NCBI RefSeq assembly: GCF_008801405.1
Contig: NZ_VZPV01000001.1
Location: forward strand, 1,240,001-1,304,000
DNA length: 64,000 nt
From: Ralstonia insidiosa
GTDB taxonomy: Bacteria; Pseudomonadota; Gammaproteobacteria; Burkholderiales; Burkholderiaceae
Reading direction: 5' to 3'
Numbering within the stretch: position 1 is the first letter of the stretch; the number at the start of each line of letters is the position of its first letter. Below the pieces are notes generated by a model, which was not told the DNA's origin, ran no database searches, and saw only the letters and a list, made by a program, of their open reading frames with translations. The translations under genes and the position numbers were made by a program. Below are positions 52,301 to 61,820 of this stretch, piece by piece.

Positions 52301-53179
52301 ATGCGCAAAGGTATCATTCTGGCCGGGGGGTCCGGCACGCGTTTGTACCCGATTACTCGATCGGTATCCAAGCAGTTGCTGCCGGTTTACGACAAACCGA
52401 TGATCTACTATCCGCTATCCACGCTGATGTTGGCGGGGATTCGCGATATTTTGGTCATTTCCACTCCTGAAGACACACCACGTTTTGCCGAGATGCTTGG
52501 CGATGGCGGCAAGTGGGGGCTCAATCTCCAGTACGCGGTGCAACCATCTCCCGACGGCTTGGCGCAAGCTTTCATCATCGGCCGTGACTTTGTTGGCAAT
52601 GATCCTTCAACATTGATTCTGGGCGATAACATCTTTCACGGACATGACCTCGTCAGTCAACTGACACGTTCCGCAGCGCAAACGGACGGGGCGACAGTTT
52701 TTGCGTATCACGTTCACGACCCCGAGCGCTACGGGGTAGTCGAATTTGACGAGAGCTTTCGTGCGCTATCTCTTGAGGAAAAACCGGCAAAGCCGCGCTC
52801 GCATTACGCTGTGACAGGCCTCTATTTCTACGATAACCAAGTCTGCGATATCGCGGCAGATATCAAGCCTTCCCACCGTGGTGAGCTTGAGATCACGGAT
52901 GTCAACAAGCGATATCTCGCCCAGGGGCAGCTTGAAGTGGAAATCATGGGGCGAGGATACGCGTGGCTGGATACCGGTACGCACGATTCTCTTTTGGAGG
53001 CTGCTAGCTTCATCGCGACGCTGCAAAATCGCCAGGGGTTGATGGTGGCATGCCCGGAAGAGATCGCCTATCGCAGCCAGTGGATTGACGCAGACCAGGT
53101 GGCGGCACTGGCCCGACCTCTGGCTAAGAACGGCTACGGTCAGTATCTACAGCGCATCATTTCGGAAGCCATCAAATGA
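52301..53179 (+). CDS. rfbA: glucose-1-phosphate thymidylyltransferase
   Basis: 292 residues, normal for RfbA/RmlA. The nucleotidyltransferase signature GGSGTRLYPITRSVSKQLLP is at the N-terminus; LILGDNIFHG holds the metal-binding Asp, and EEKPAKPRSHYAVTGLYFYD follows. First step of dTDP-L-rhamnose synthesis. It overlaps rfbC by 4 bases (ATGA). Confidence 0.97.
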   Translation: MRKGIILAGGSGTRLYPITRSVSKQLLPVYDKPMIYYPLSTLMLAGIRDILVISTPEDTPRFAEMLGDGGKWGLNLQYAVQPSPDGLAQAFIIGRDFVGNDPSTLILGDNIFHGHDLVSQLTRSAAQTDGATVFAYHVHDPERYGVVEFDESFRALSLEEKPAKPRSHYAVTGLYFYDNQVCDIAADIKPSHRGELEITDVNKRYLAQGQLEVEIMGRGYAWLDTGTHDSLLEAASFIATLQNRQGLMVACPEEIAYRSQWIDADQVAALARPLAKNGYGQYLQRIISEAIK

Positions 53180-53730
53180 GTCTGAAGATCACGCACACGG
53201 AGATTCCTGAGGTTTTGATTCTTGAACCCAAGGTGTTTGGGGATGCCCGTGGCTTCTTCCTCGAGAGTTTCAATCAGAACGCTTTCATCAGTGCGGCTGG
53301 TTTGAATCTCAGTTTCGTCCAAGACAACCATAGCCGGAGCAGTACGGGGGTATTGCGAGGACTGCACTATCAGATTACGCGGCCGCAAGGCAAGCTGGTG
53401 CGCGTCGTTAGTGGTGCTGTCTTTGATGTTGCAGTGGATCTTCGGAAACGCTCACCGACGTTCGCAAAATGGGTTGGTGTTGAGTTGACAGCGGAAAACC
53501 ACAAACAGTTGTGGGTTCCGCCGGGGTTTGCACATGGTTTCCTTGTTCTGAGTGAGTCCGCGGATTTTCTATATAAAACGACGGATTACTATGCGCCTCA
53601 ACACGAGCGCTGCATTAAATGGGATGACCCACGCATTGGTATCCAATGGCCAGATATTGGATGCTCGCCGGTACTGTCGATCAAGGATCAACAGGGCGCG
53701 GCTCTGGCAGTTGCAGAGGTCTACGACTGA
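53176..53730 (+). CDS. rfbC: dTDP-4-dehydrorhamnose 3,5-epimerase
   Basis: 184 residues, a cupin fold of standard size. VFGDARGFFLESFN, then QDNHSRSSTGVLRGLHYQ with the catalytic His, and FAHGFLVLSE. Third step of dTDP-L-rhamnose synthesis. After it the GC level falls and the O-antigen-specific genes begin. Confidence 0.97.
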   Translation: MSLKITHTEIPEVLILEPKVFGDARGFFLESFNQNAFISAAGLNLSFVQDNHSRSSTGVLRGLHYQITRPQGKLVRVVSGAVFDVAVDLRKRSPTFAKWVGVELTAENHKQLWVPPGFAHGFLVLSESADFLYKTTDYYAPQHERCIKWDDPRIGIQWPDIGCSPVLSIKDQQGAALAVAEVYD

Positions 53731-53806
53731 ATATGTCGCTGCCTCGGAGAAACGTAAGATTTCTCGCCTGGGTCTCTGAGTTCGTCTATTTCTTAGCTCT
53801 TTTTTT

Positions 53807-55084
53807 ATGAATCTGAATCAAGCAAAGATTGCCGTTATTGGTCTCGGTTATGTTGGTCTGCCTTTGGCCGTGGAATTCGGCAAGAAACGCCCTGTCGTCG
53901 GGTTTGACATCGACCCGACGCGTGTCGCAGAGCTACAGTCAGGTCAGGACGAGACCCTTGAAGTCAGTGCAGAAGAGCTGAAGACAGCAAGCCAACTCAG
54001 CTATAGCTGTACTTTGGACGATTTGCGGTCCTGCGAGATTTTCATCGTAACGGTGCCCACTCCGGTGGACAAGGCCAACCGGCCGGATGTAACTCCGTTG
54101 ATCAAGGCCAGCGAAACTGTTGGGAAGGTCATGCCCCAGAATGCGGTCGTGATTTATGAATCCACGGTTTATCCCGGTGCAACGGAAGAGGTGTGCGTTC
54201 CGGTGCTGGAACGTGTGAGTGGAAAGAAGTTCAACACAGACTTCTTCTGTGGCTATAGCCCGGAACGTATCAATCCGGGTGATAAGGAGCACCGTCTACC
54301 GACGATCAAGAAAGTGACCAGCGGCAGCACGCATGAGGTCGCGGATGCGGTGGATGCGCTCTACAGCCAGATCATCACCGCCGGTACCCACAAGGCGAGC
54401 AGCATCAAGGTGGCCGAGGCTGCGAAAGTCATCGAGAACACGCAACGTGACCTCAATATCGCTCTGATGAACGAGTTGAGCTTGATCTTCCATCGCTTGG
54501 AGATCGATACGTTGGAAGTTCTGGAGGCAGCGGGCACGAAGTGGAACTTCCTACCGTTCCGTCCTGGTCTTGTTGGCGGCCATTGCATCGGTGTTGATCC
54601 CTACTACCTCACTCACAAGGCGCAGGAGGTCGGCTATCACCCGGAGGTCATCCTGGCTGGTCGGCGCATTAACGACAACATGGCGGGTCATGTCGCAGAC
54701 GAGACCGTCAAGCTAATGCTGCGCAAGAACTTGCCGGTGCTGGGTAGCAGGATTCTGGTGTTGGGTCTGACGTTTAAGGAGAACTGCCCTGACGTCCGCA
54801 ACACCAAAGTTGTGGACATCGTAAGCACCTTGCAGCGATATAACGCGCAAGTGGACGTTTACGACCCATGGATCAATCTGGGCGATGCACAGCATGAATA
54901 TGGTCTGACGTGCCTGGCAGAGCTGCCGCCTCCGGGAGAATACGCCGCAATAGTGTTGGCGGTGGGGCATCGTGAGTTCATTGCGATGGGCGAGTTGGGT
55001 ATCAGGGCGCTCGGCGTACCGGAAGCGGTGCTGTTCGATGTGAAGGGCATCCTGCCCAACGGGGCTGCGGACGCCCGTCTATAA
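53807..55084 (+). CDS. tviB: UDP-N-acetylhexosamine 6-dehydrogenase (TviB/WbpO type)
   Basis: 425 residues of the UDP-glucose/GDP-mannose dehydrogenase family. IAVIGLGYVGLPLAVEFGK binds NAD; VPTPVDKANRPD and YESTVYPGATEE follow; the active-site Cys is in GGHCIGVDPYYL. Overall it looks closest to the TviB/WbpO group, which oxidises UDP-GlcNAc or UDP-GalNAc to the uronic acid. No clear RBS is visible before the ATG (a T-run precedes it). With tviC it would give UDP-GalNAcA. Confidence 0.87.
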   Translation: MNLNQAKIAVIGLGYVGLPLAVEFGKKRPVVGFDIDPTRVAELQSGQDETLEVSAEELKTASQLSYSCTLDDLRSCEIFIVTVPTPVDKANRPDVTPLIKASETVGKVMPQNAVVIYESTVYPGATEEVCVPVLERVSGKKFNTDFFCGYSPERINPGDKEHRLPTIKKVTSGSTHEVADAVDALYSQIITAGTHKASSIKVAEAAKVIENTQRDLNIALMNELSLIFHRLEIDTLEVLEAAGTKWNFLPFRPGLVGGHCIGVDPYYLTHKAQEVGYHPEVILAGRRINDNMAGHVADETVKLMLRKNLPVLGSRILVLGLTFKENCPDVRNTKVVDIVSTLQRYNAQVDVYDPWINLGDAQHEYGLTCLAELPPPGEYAAIVLAVGHREFIAMGELGIRALGVPEAVLFDVKGILPNGAADARL

Positions 55085-55120
55085 GCAAAAGAAAACCCTG
55101 GCAACTGGCACTGTTCGAAA

Positions 55121-56185
55121 ATGACCGCGTACGAGACTCTGAAAGTCCAATTGAGCAACGAACCGCACACCTGGTTGGTGACAGGTGTGGCTGGATTTAT
55201 CGGTAGCAATTTGTTGGAAACTTTGCTGCGGCTGAACCAGCGCGTGGTTGGGCTGGACAATTTTGCGACTGGACATCAACACAATCTCGATGAAGTCCGC
55301 TCGCTTGTCAGCCCCGAGCAATGGACGAACTTCCGTTTCGTCGAAGGCGACATTCGCAATCTCGAAGATTGCCGGAAGGCTATGCTGTTCGATAGCGAAG
55401 GTCCGGCAGGTTCGCTTGCAGTGGAGTATGTGTTGCACCAGGCTGCACTGGGGTCGGTTCCCCGCAGTCTGGCAGATCCCATCACCACGAACGAGACCAA
55501 TATCTCGGGCTTCCTCAACATGCTGGTTGCAGCGCGTGATGCACAGGTTAAGCGGTTCGTTTACGCAGCTAGCAGCAGCACCTACGGTGATCATCCGGGG
55601 CTACCAAAGGTTGAGGATCGCATTGGCAAGCCGCTCAGTCCGTATGCGGTAACGAAATACGTCAATGAACTTTACGCTGACGTGTTTGGGCGTACCTATG
55701 GCTTGGGCACTGTTGGCCTGCGATATTTCAATGTTTTCGGACCGCGGCAGGATCCCAATGGTGCCTATGCGGCCGTTATCCCGAAATGGATTGCCGCCCT
55801 TTTAAAAGGCGAGACTGTTTACATAAATGGCGATGGGGAAACTAGCCGGGATTTTTGTTACGTCGCTAATGCTGTTCAAGCAAATTTGCTGGCCGCGACC
55901 CTGAGCAATTCAGAGGGAGTCAATCAGGTGTACAACGTCGCCGTGGGTGACAGGACGACACTAAATGGGTTGTTCTCCTTGCTGCGCGATGGTTTGGTTC
56001 CCTATGGGGCAATAAAAGATATTGAGCCGGTCCATCGCGAATTTCGGAGTGGTGACGTTCGGCATAGCCAGGCGGACATAGCAAAAGCGCGACAGTTCCT
56101 GGGATATGCGCCTACGCATCGAATTGATCAAGGTGTTGGAGAGGCTGTCAACTGGTACGTGCGTACAGTTGGAAGCCAAAAATAG
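55121..56185 (+). CDS. tviC: UDP-N-acetylglucosamine 4-epimerase (TviC/WbpP type)
   Basis: 354 residues, a short-chain epimerase: VTGVAGFIGSNLLETLL, HQAALGSVPRS, YAASSSTYGDHPGLPKVE, and YAVTKYVNELYA with the YxxxK. The serine-rich stretch and the SxxSPYAVTK region match the WbpP/TviC group acting on N-acetylated sugars. Pairs with tviB 37 bases upstream to make the GalNAcA nucleotide sugar. Confidence 0.87.
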   Translation: MTAYETLKVQLSNEPHTWLVTGVAGFIGSNLLETLLRLNQRVVGLDNFATGHQHNLDEVRSLVSPEQWTNFRFVEGDIRNLEDCRKAMLFDSEGPAGSLAVEYVLHQAALGSVPRSLADPITTNETNISGFLNMLVAARDAQVKRFVYAASSSTYGDHPGLPKVEDRIGKPLSPYAVTKYVNELYADVFGRTYGLGTVGLRYFNVFGPRQDPNGAYAAVIPKWIAALLKGETVYINGDGETSRDFCYVANAVQANLLAATLSNSEGVNQVYNVAVGDRTTLNGLFSLLRDGLVPYGAIKDIEPVHREFRSGDVRHSQADIAKARQFLGYAPTHRIDQGVGEAVNWYVRTVGSQK

Positions 56186-56272
56186 TCACCCCTCCACTTG
56201 GTGGAAAGTTTGTTCATCCCGAGATGATGCACTCACTCGAGGACATGGGATCAAGCGAACTTGGGTGTATTT

Positions 56273-56297
56273 TTTGATGTTTTGATAAGGCATCAAA
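56273..56297. repeat. AT-rich inverted repeat before wzx
   Basis: TTTGATG-N11-CATCAAA in the 128-base gap between tviC and wzx, 16 bases before the wzx ATG. Possible hairpin that tunes expression of the downstream membrane genes. Confidence 0.4.
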
Positions 56298-56313
56298 TCA
56301 GTAGTTTCTGTTT

Positions 56314-57588
56314 ATGCGCATTTCTCATATATCTTGGAATCTAGTAGGGCTGGGTGTGCCTTTGCTGATTGCTGCGGTTACCGTACCGCATCTGCTGTCA
56401 GCGTTGGGCGGTCAACGCTTCGGCTTGCTGACGCTGGCATGGGGGTTGATTGGATATGCCAGCGCGCTTGATTTTGGCGTGGGGCGGGCGGCAACTCATC
56501 AGATTGCTGAGCTGCGTGGTACCTCTGACGCTGAAGAGCATGACAAGATGGCGATTGTCCTGAGTACCGCGGTCAATGTGACAATGGTCACTGGAGGGGG
56601 CGCGGCGTTGTGCATCGTTGGATCTCTCTTGTTCGGTGTGGACGCTTTCATTAAAGCAGATCAAGTCTCTGCGCAAGAAATTAGATTATCTATTGTTCTT
56701 CTTGCCGTAGCTCTGCCATTGCAGGCTATCAGTGCGGCGTATCGAGGTGTCAACGAAGCATTTCTTCAGTTTCGTGGGGTTAGTGTTGTGCGAATCTTGT
56801 TAGGGGGGGCCAATTTCGGCTTTCCATTCTTGATCGCGCTGTTTACGCAGAAAATGTATTGGTTGGTCACGAGTCTCGTGGTGTCGCGAGGAATCGCCCT
56901 ATTCGTTTACAGATATCTTGCTCACCAGTGCATGGACCAGGTTGTTGATGGTCGACGGGCAAAATTCTCCAAAGCGGTGGCAAAGCGTCTTATTAAATTT
57001 GGTGGGTGGTTCACTTTAAGTAGTGTATTGAATCCCATTGTGGCCGCAGCTGATCGCTTCTATATCGCATCACTGATTTCCGCCACCGTTGTTGCGACCT
57101 ACGTTATTCCATATGAGATGGTCGCGCAAAGCCTGATATTGGTCGGGGCTGTGACAACCGTCATCTTTCCTTTTCTGAGTCAGATAAGAGCGAGTGATCC
57201 CGTCCGGGCAAAGAAAATGTTCTTCCGGGCGCTGACGGGTTCGGCTGTCGCCATGGGCATTGTTGCGCTTGGGATCTGGTTCTTGGGAGGGATGGTTCTC
57301 AATATTTGGCTGGGTTCTTCAATTTCAGAGCAGTCTAGAGATATTGTTCGTATATTGAGTTTGGGCCTTGTTCCATACGCGCTGGGTACTATGTGTGTTG
57401 CACAGTTGCACTCGATGGGAAGGACTGACTGGACAGCGAAGCTGAATATTGTTGAGTTCCCACTGTTTTTGGCCTTGATTTTTTATTCAATAAAGAATTT
57501 TGGCTTGATTGGCGCCGCCTGGGCATGGGTTTTGCGCGTCATGATCGATGCGGCATTTCTTCTTTTTGCCTCGATGAAGAGTAGGTGA
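56314..57588 (+). CDS. wzx: Wzx-type O-antigen flippase
   Basis: 424 residues with about twelve hydrophobic spans in the polysaccharide-transporter (MOP) pattern: WNLVGLGVPLLIAAVTVPHLL at the start, then TLAWGLIGYASALDFGVGRA. It would flip the lipid-linked O-unit to the periplasm. It is noticeably lower in GC than the rfb genes, as is common for O-antigen-specific genes exchanged between strains. No RBS is visible. It overlaps wzy by 4 bases (GTGA). Confidence 0.87.
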   Translation: MRISHISWNLVGLGVPLLIAAVTVPHLLSALGGQRFGLLTLAWGLIGYASALDFGVGRAATHQIAELRGTSDAEEHDKMAIVLSTAVNVTMVTGGGAALCIVGSLLFGVDAFIKADQVSAQEIRLSIVLLAVALPLQAISAAYRGVNEAFLQFRGVSVVRILLGGANFGFPFLIALFTQKMYWLVTSLVVSRGIALFVYRYLAHQCMDQVVDGRRAKFSKAVAKRLIKFGGWFTLSSVLNPIVAAADRFYIASLISATVVATYVIPYEMVAQSLILVGAVTTVIFPFLSQIRASDPVRAKKMFFRALTGSAVAMGIVALGIWFLGGMVLNIWLGSSISEQSRDIVRILSLGLVPYALGTMCVAQLHSMGRTDWTAKLNIVEFPLFLALIFYSIKNFGLIGAAWAWVLRVMIDAAFLLFASMKSR

Positions 57589-58766
57589 GCCGCGTGATGT
57601 GGAACTTGCTATTGATACCGTCGGTGTATGGCGCTCTTGTGTGGGTGGGGTTGCTGTCGTTGATGACGTTTGATTTGGTGCCTCTCAATATTACAAGTGA
57701 AGCGACTTCAGTTTTCCTTTATGTTGTGCTTTGCTTTCTTGTTTCATCTGCGGCTTTTTTTCGTGACTATGCTGCAGTGAATATTTTAAAATTCGGGGTG
57801 AGTATAAAGTCAGATGGCCTTGATAGGTTTTTCTTCTGGGTTTTTACCGTCATCGGATTTTTTGGGCTGTATCTTTATATCCTTGATTTTTCAAGTAATT
57901 TTGGTGGATTGGCTGGATTTTTCGAGGTTTTCTTTTCCAATCCGTTGGAGATTCGGGCGCTCGCGACAGAGGTTGTGTCACTCGGATTTCAGGTGTCGTA
58001 TTTTAGTTGGATTTCCGTCTTTTATTGTGTGGCCTATTTGGTGCTTGGCGATGCTCGGTTGCGCCCGAATATTTTTTTGCTGATTTTGGTGGGCGGCATC
58101 GGGTTCTTTTTGAATCTCTTGTTTATTGACAGAACTCGGCCGACGATACTTTTCTTGGTGTGCTTGCTTTCTGTTGGGATAATAAGGTTCTCTCGCATGA
58201 AAAATCCAATGAGATTTTATGTGAGTGTCTTTGCGGGGCCACTTCTGATTTTTTTTGTGCAAGCGCTGTATACTGGAAAATATGATTCTGAGGGCGGTCT
58301 GTTTGGTAATTTCTTGGCATATGTGCTTGGTGGGTTTGGTTACTTCTCCTCCTTGCTTGGTGATGTGACTCCGGACTACTCCCTGGTGAGAATTTTCTAT
58401 CCTCTATCTAAGTTGATGGAGTCTGCTGGTTTGTTGGACTCGGTTCCCGCGCAGATATTGGATTTTAGGGAGGTCCCATTTTTTACCAATGTCGGGACGT
58501 TTCTTGAGCCACTCTTGTCGGATGGTGGGATATGGCTTGTGATTGTCGGCGTCCCTCTGCTTGTTTTTTCGATTGATTTGATGGCTTTGCGTGCATTACG
58601 TGATCGGTCAATCATGGGATTGTTTATTTGGGCGAATATGGTTTTGGTTGCCTTGTTTAGTTTTTTTGTCCCAAAATATAATGCCACGCAAATTTATTTG
58701 TTTGTTTCTATTTATTTTGCTGGGCAATTCATTCGGTCGATGAGATTTGGTCGAGGTGGCGGGTGA
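57585..58766 (+). CDS. wzy: Wzy-like O-antigen polymerase
   Basis: 393 residues from a GTG overlapping the wzx stop. About ten hydrophobic spans with Phe/Leu-rich composition and a large loop near 230-300, as in O-antigen polymerases (oligosaccharide repeat unit polymerases). No strict motif exists for this family, so the call rests on topology, position after wzx and low GC. It has the lowest GC in the window, with many T-runs, pointing to horizontal origin. Confidence 0.75.
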   Translation: MSRVMWNLLLIPSVYGALVWVGLLSLMTFDLVPLNITSEATSVFLYVVLCFLVSSAAFFRDYAAVNILKFGVSIKSDGLDRFFFWVFTVIGFFGLYLYILDFSSNFGGLAGFFEVFFSNPLEIRALATEVVSLGFQVSYFSWISVFYCVAYLVLGDARLRPNIFLLILVGGIGFFLNLLFIDRTRPTILFLVCLLSVGIIRFSRMKNPMRFYVSVFAGPLLIFFVQALYTGKYDSEGGLFGNFLAYVLGGFGYFSSLLGDVTPDYSLVRIFYPLSKLMESAGLLDSVPAQILDFREVPFFTNVGTFLEPLLSDGGIWLVIVGVPLLVFSIDLMALRALRDRSIMGLFIWANMVLVALFSFFVPKYNATQIYLFVSIYFAGQFIRSMRFGRGGG

Positions 58767-59833
58767 GCGCTTTGAGAGTTCTCGTCTTGATGCGGTATGG
58801 GAGATTGGGTGCGTCATCCCGTCTGCGGATGGTGCAATATATTCCTTGGTTGGAGCGAGAGGATATTGGCGTTTCGACGCAGGAGTTTTTTTCCGATGCG
58901 ATGCTTAATAATAGGTATCGGAACGGTCGATACGGTTATGGTGCGTTGATCGACGTATATTGGAAACGGATTTGTGCTTTGGTTTGCGGTCGCGGGAAGG
59001 GACTATTGTGGATCGAGAAGGAGGCACTCCCGTGGTTTCCCGCTTGGATTGAGCGCATCCTACTCGGTCATGTCCCATACGTGCTCGACTACGACGATGC
59101 CTTGTTTCATAACTACGACCTTCATTCGTCCCGTGTGGTCAGGGCGATGTTGGGCAGGCGAATCGATACGCTCATGCGGGGAGCTCGGCTTGTGATTGCT
59201 GGTAACGACTATTTGGCGCAACGGGCCCGACAAGCCGGTGCTCGTTGGGTCGAGATTGTGCCGACAGTGATCGATTTGAATCGGTACTACGTACGGAACT
59301 CAAGTCTGAGTTCCGACTTGCTGCGAATCGTTTGGGTCGGCTCCCCCTCGACGGTGCAGTATTTGCGCTTAATCGAGACAGCTCTCGTGACCCTGGGGCG
59401 GCAGGTCCGCTTCACATTGCGGGTGGTGGGCGCCGAGATATCGATGCCGGGTGTTGATATTGAATGTTTGCCTTGGAGTGAAAATTCCGAAGTGGCTTCG
59501 ATTACCGAATGCGATATCGGCATCATGCCGTTGACTGACTCGCCATGGGAACGTGGCAAGTGCGGATATAAGTTGATTCAATATATGGCTTGTGGCTTGC
59601 CCGTAGTGGCGTCCCCGGTTGGCGTGAACTCGCAGATTGTGCGGGACGGCGAGAATGGTTTTCTTGCCGATACCCCCGAGGCGTGGGAGCGCGCACTGGG
59701 GCAACTGTTGCACCAAGCTTCATCGCGTGAGTGCATGGGGCGTGCTGGTCGCTCACGCGTTGAGGAGGAATATTGTGTGCAGCGGGTCGCGCCACGGCTG
59801 GCCACGCTGCTAAAGCAAGCGGGGGCTCGCTGA
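58763..59833 (+). CDS. glycosyltransferase (GT4-like)
   Basis: 356 residues from a GTG overlapping wzy by 4 bases. GT-B type: an N-terminal region with VLVLMRYGRLGASSRLRM and a donor domain with IVWVGSPSTVQYLRLIE, DIGIMPLTDSPWERGKCGYK and YMACGLPVVASPVGVN, the usual C-terminal nucleotide-sugar block. It adds one sugar of the O-unit; donor and acceptor are unknown. It ends 1 base before the asparagine synthetase-like gene. Confidence 0.85.
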   Translation: MSALRVLVLMRYGRLGASSRLRMVQYIPWLEREDIGVSTQEFFSDAMLNNRYRNGRYGYGALIDVYWKRICALVCGRGKGLLWIEKEALPWFPAWIERILLGHVPYVLDYDDALFHNYDLHSSRVVRAMLGRRIDTLMRGARLVIAGNDYLAQRARQAGARWVEIVPTVIDLNRYYVRNSSLSSDLLRIVWVGSPSTVQYLRLIETALVTLGRQVRFTLRVVGAEISMPGVDIECLPWSENSEVASITECDIGIMPLTDSPWERGKCGYKLIQYMACGLPVVASPVGVNSQIVRDGENGFLADTPEAWERALGQLLHQASSRECMGRAGRSRVEEEYCVQRVAPRLATLLKQAGAR

Positions 59834-59834
59834 T

Positions 59835-61820
59835 ATGTGCGGAATTACGGGATTCCTGGGCGGAAGACAACAGGGCGCGGGCGAACGCGCTGCCCTCGTT
59901 GAGGCAATGGCCAACAGGATTCGCCATCGTGGTCCTGATGACAGCGGAGCGTGGTGCGAGGAAGGGATTCCGCTTGCCTTGGGCCATCGCCGGCTCGCCA
60001 TTGTGGATCTGTCCGCAGCTGGCCACCAACCGATGATGTCTGGTGAAGGTCGCTATGTCATCGTCTTCAATGGCGAGATATACAACCATTTGGACATCCG
60101 GGCAGAACTGCAGCGCAGTGGTCATGCGGTCCAGTGGCGAGGGCATTCGGACACGGAGACGTTGCTGGCGGGCTTCGATATCTGGGGGGTCGATGCGACC
60201 GTCTCGCGGGCTGTCGGCATGTTCGCGTTCGCTCTATGGGACAGGCAAGCGCGAGCACTGACGCTAGGGCGTGATCGCCTTGGGGAGAAGCCTCTTTACT
60301 ATGGCTGGCAAGGTAGTGGAGAGGCGCGCGCGTTTCTGTTTGGTTCCGAGTTGAAGGCACTGCAAGCGCATCCGGTCTTTGAGCGGCGAATCGATCGCGA
60401 CGCACTGTGCCTGTTCATGCGCTACAACAATGTTGCCGGCACCGCCTCGATCTATGAGGGGATTCAGAAGCTATCGCCGGGCCATTTGCTCACCGTGTCA
60501 CTCGATGCGCGCGACCCGGTGGAGCGGGCGTACTGGTCGGGTGCCGAGATAGCTCTGCAAGGCGTTAATCAACCGTTCTCCGGCAGTCTCACGCAAGCGG
60601 TAGATGCGTTGGACCAGCTGCTTCGGAGTGCCATTCGCCAGCAGATGATGGCGGACGTGCCGCTTGGCGCCTTTTTGTCCGGGGGCGTCGACTCGTCCAC
60701 GATCGTGGCGTTGATGCAGGCACAGTCGATGCGCCCGGTGAAGACGTTCTCGATAGGTTTCCACGACGATATCTATAACGAGGCCGAGCATGCCAAGGCG
60801 GTGGCCAGCCACCTCGGGACGGAGCACACGGAGTTGTATGTGACGGCTGAGCAGGCGATGGCGGTCATCCCGAAGTTGCCAACGCTTTACGACGAGCCGT
60901 TTGCAGACTCCTCGCAGATTCCTACTTACCTAGTCAGTGAGTTGGCGCGGCAATCAGTGACGGTGGCGCTGTCTGGGGACGCAGGGGATGAACTGTTTTG
61001 CGGTTACAACCGTTACCAATTGACCGCTGCCCTATGGGGGCGTTTGTCACGGGTTCCGGTTGGTGCTCGTGCATTGATGGCGCGGTTATTGACGCATCTG
61101 TCACCCCAGCGTTTGAATGCGTTGGCGGCCTCGATGCCGGGCGCAAGGCGTTGGGCAAATATCGGCGAGAAGATTCACAAGGGCGCCGGTGTCATGGCCG
61201 CGGGGTCGGCGGAGGAGCTGTATCTGGGCATGGTTTCGCAGTGGCGAGATCCTGAGGCGCTCGTCATTGGTTCAGTTGGACAGCAGACGTTGTTCACCCT
61301 GCCGGATTCAATCACAGATGGCTTATCTGATGTCGAGCGAATGATGGCACTCGACATGCTGACTTATCTTCCGAACGATATCCTGACAAAGGTCGATCGT
61401 GCGGCAATGGGGTGTAGTCTTGAGACGCGGGTGCCGTTCCTTGATCATCGAGTTGTCGAATTCGCCTGGCAGCTCCCGCTGATCAGTAAATTGCATAGTG
61501 AAGGGAATGGTTACACGACCAAATGGGCGTTGCGGGAGGTGTTGTACCGCTATGTGCCCAAGGCGCTGATAGAGCGACCCAAGATGGGGTTCGGCGTGCC
61601 GATCGACAGTTGGCTACGGGGGCCGTTGCGTGCGTGGGCAGAAGATTTGCTGGATGAGGGCCGGCTCAAGCGAGAGGGCTTTCTGAATCCTGTTCTGGTT
61701 AGGCAGAAGTGGTCCGAGCATTTGAGTGGTCGCCGCAACTGGCAGCATCCTTTGTGGTGTGTGCTGATGTTCCAGGCATGGCTTGAAGAGAACGCTTCGG
61801 CTCCTGTGGGGCTTGCATGA
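59835..61820 (+). CDS. asparagine synthase-like amidotransferase
   Basis: 661 residues. Class II glutaminase: Cys2 in MCGITGFLGG, RHRGPDDSG, then NGEIYNH. The synthetase domain has the PP-loop LSGGVDSSTIVALM and later ALSGDAGDELFCGYNRY. Although it resembles AsnB, its place among glycosyltransferases matches WbpS-type enzymes that amidate uronic acids in O-antigens (as in P. aeruginosa O6, with WbpO/WbpP). The likely product is a GalNAcA amide. Ordinary asparagine synthesis cannot be excluded. Confidence 0.85.
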   Translation: MCGITGFLGGRQQGAGERAALVEAMANRIRHRGPDDSGAWCEEGIPLALGHRRLAIVDLSAAGHQPMMSGEGRYVIVFNGEIYNHLDIRAELQRSGHAVQWRGHSDTETLLAGFDIWGVDATVSRAVGMFAFALWDRQARALTLGRDRLGEKPLYYGWQGSGEARAFLFGSELKALQAHPVFERRIDRDALCLFMRYNNVAGTASIYEGIQKLSPGHLLTVSLDARDPVERAYWSGAEIALQGVNQPFSGSLTQAVDALDQLLRSAIRQQMMADVPLGAFLSGGVDSSTIVALMQAQSMRPVKTFSIGFHDDIYNEAEHAKAVASHLGTEHTELYVTAEQAMAVIPKLPTLYDEPFADSSQIPTYLVSELARQSVTVALSGDAGDELFCGYNRYQLTAALWGRLSRVPVGARALMARLLTHLSPQRLNALAASMPGARRWANIGEKIHKGAGVMAAGSAEELYLGMVSQWRDPEALVIGSVGQQTLFTLPDSITDGLSDVERMMALDMLTYLPNDILTKVDRAAMGCSLETRVPFLDHRVVEFAWQLPLISKLHSEGNGYTTKWALREVLYRYVPKALIERPKMGFGVPIDSWLRGPLRAWAEDLLDEGRLKREGFLNPVLVRQKWSEHLSGRRNWQHPLWCVLMFQAWLEENASAPVGLA

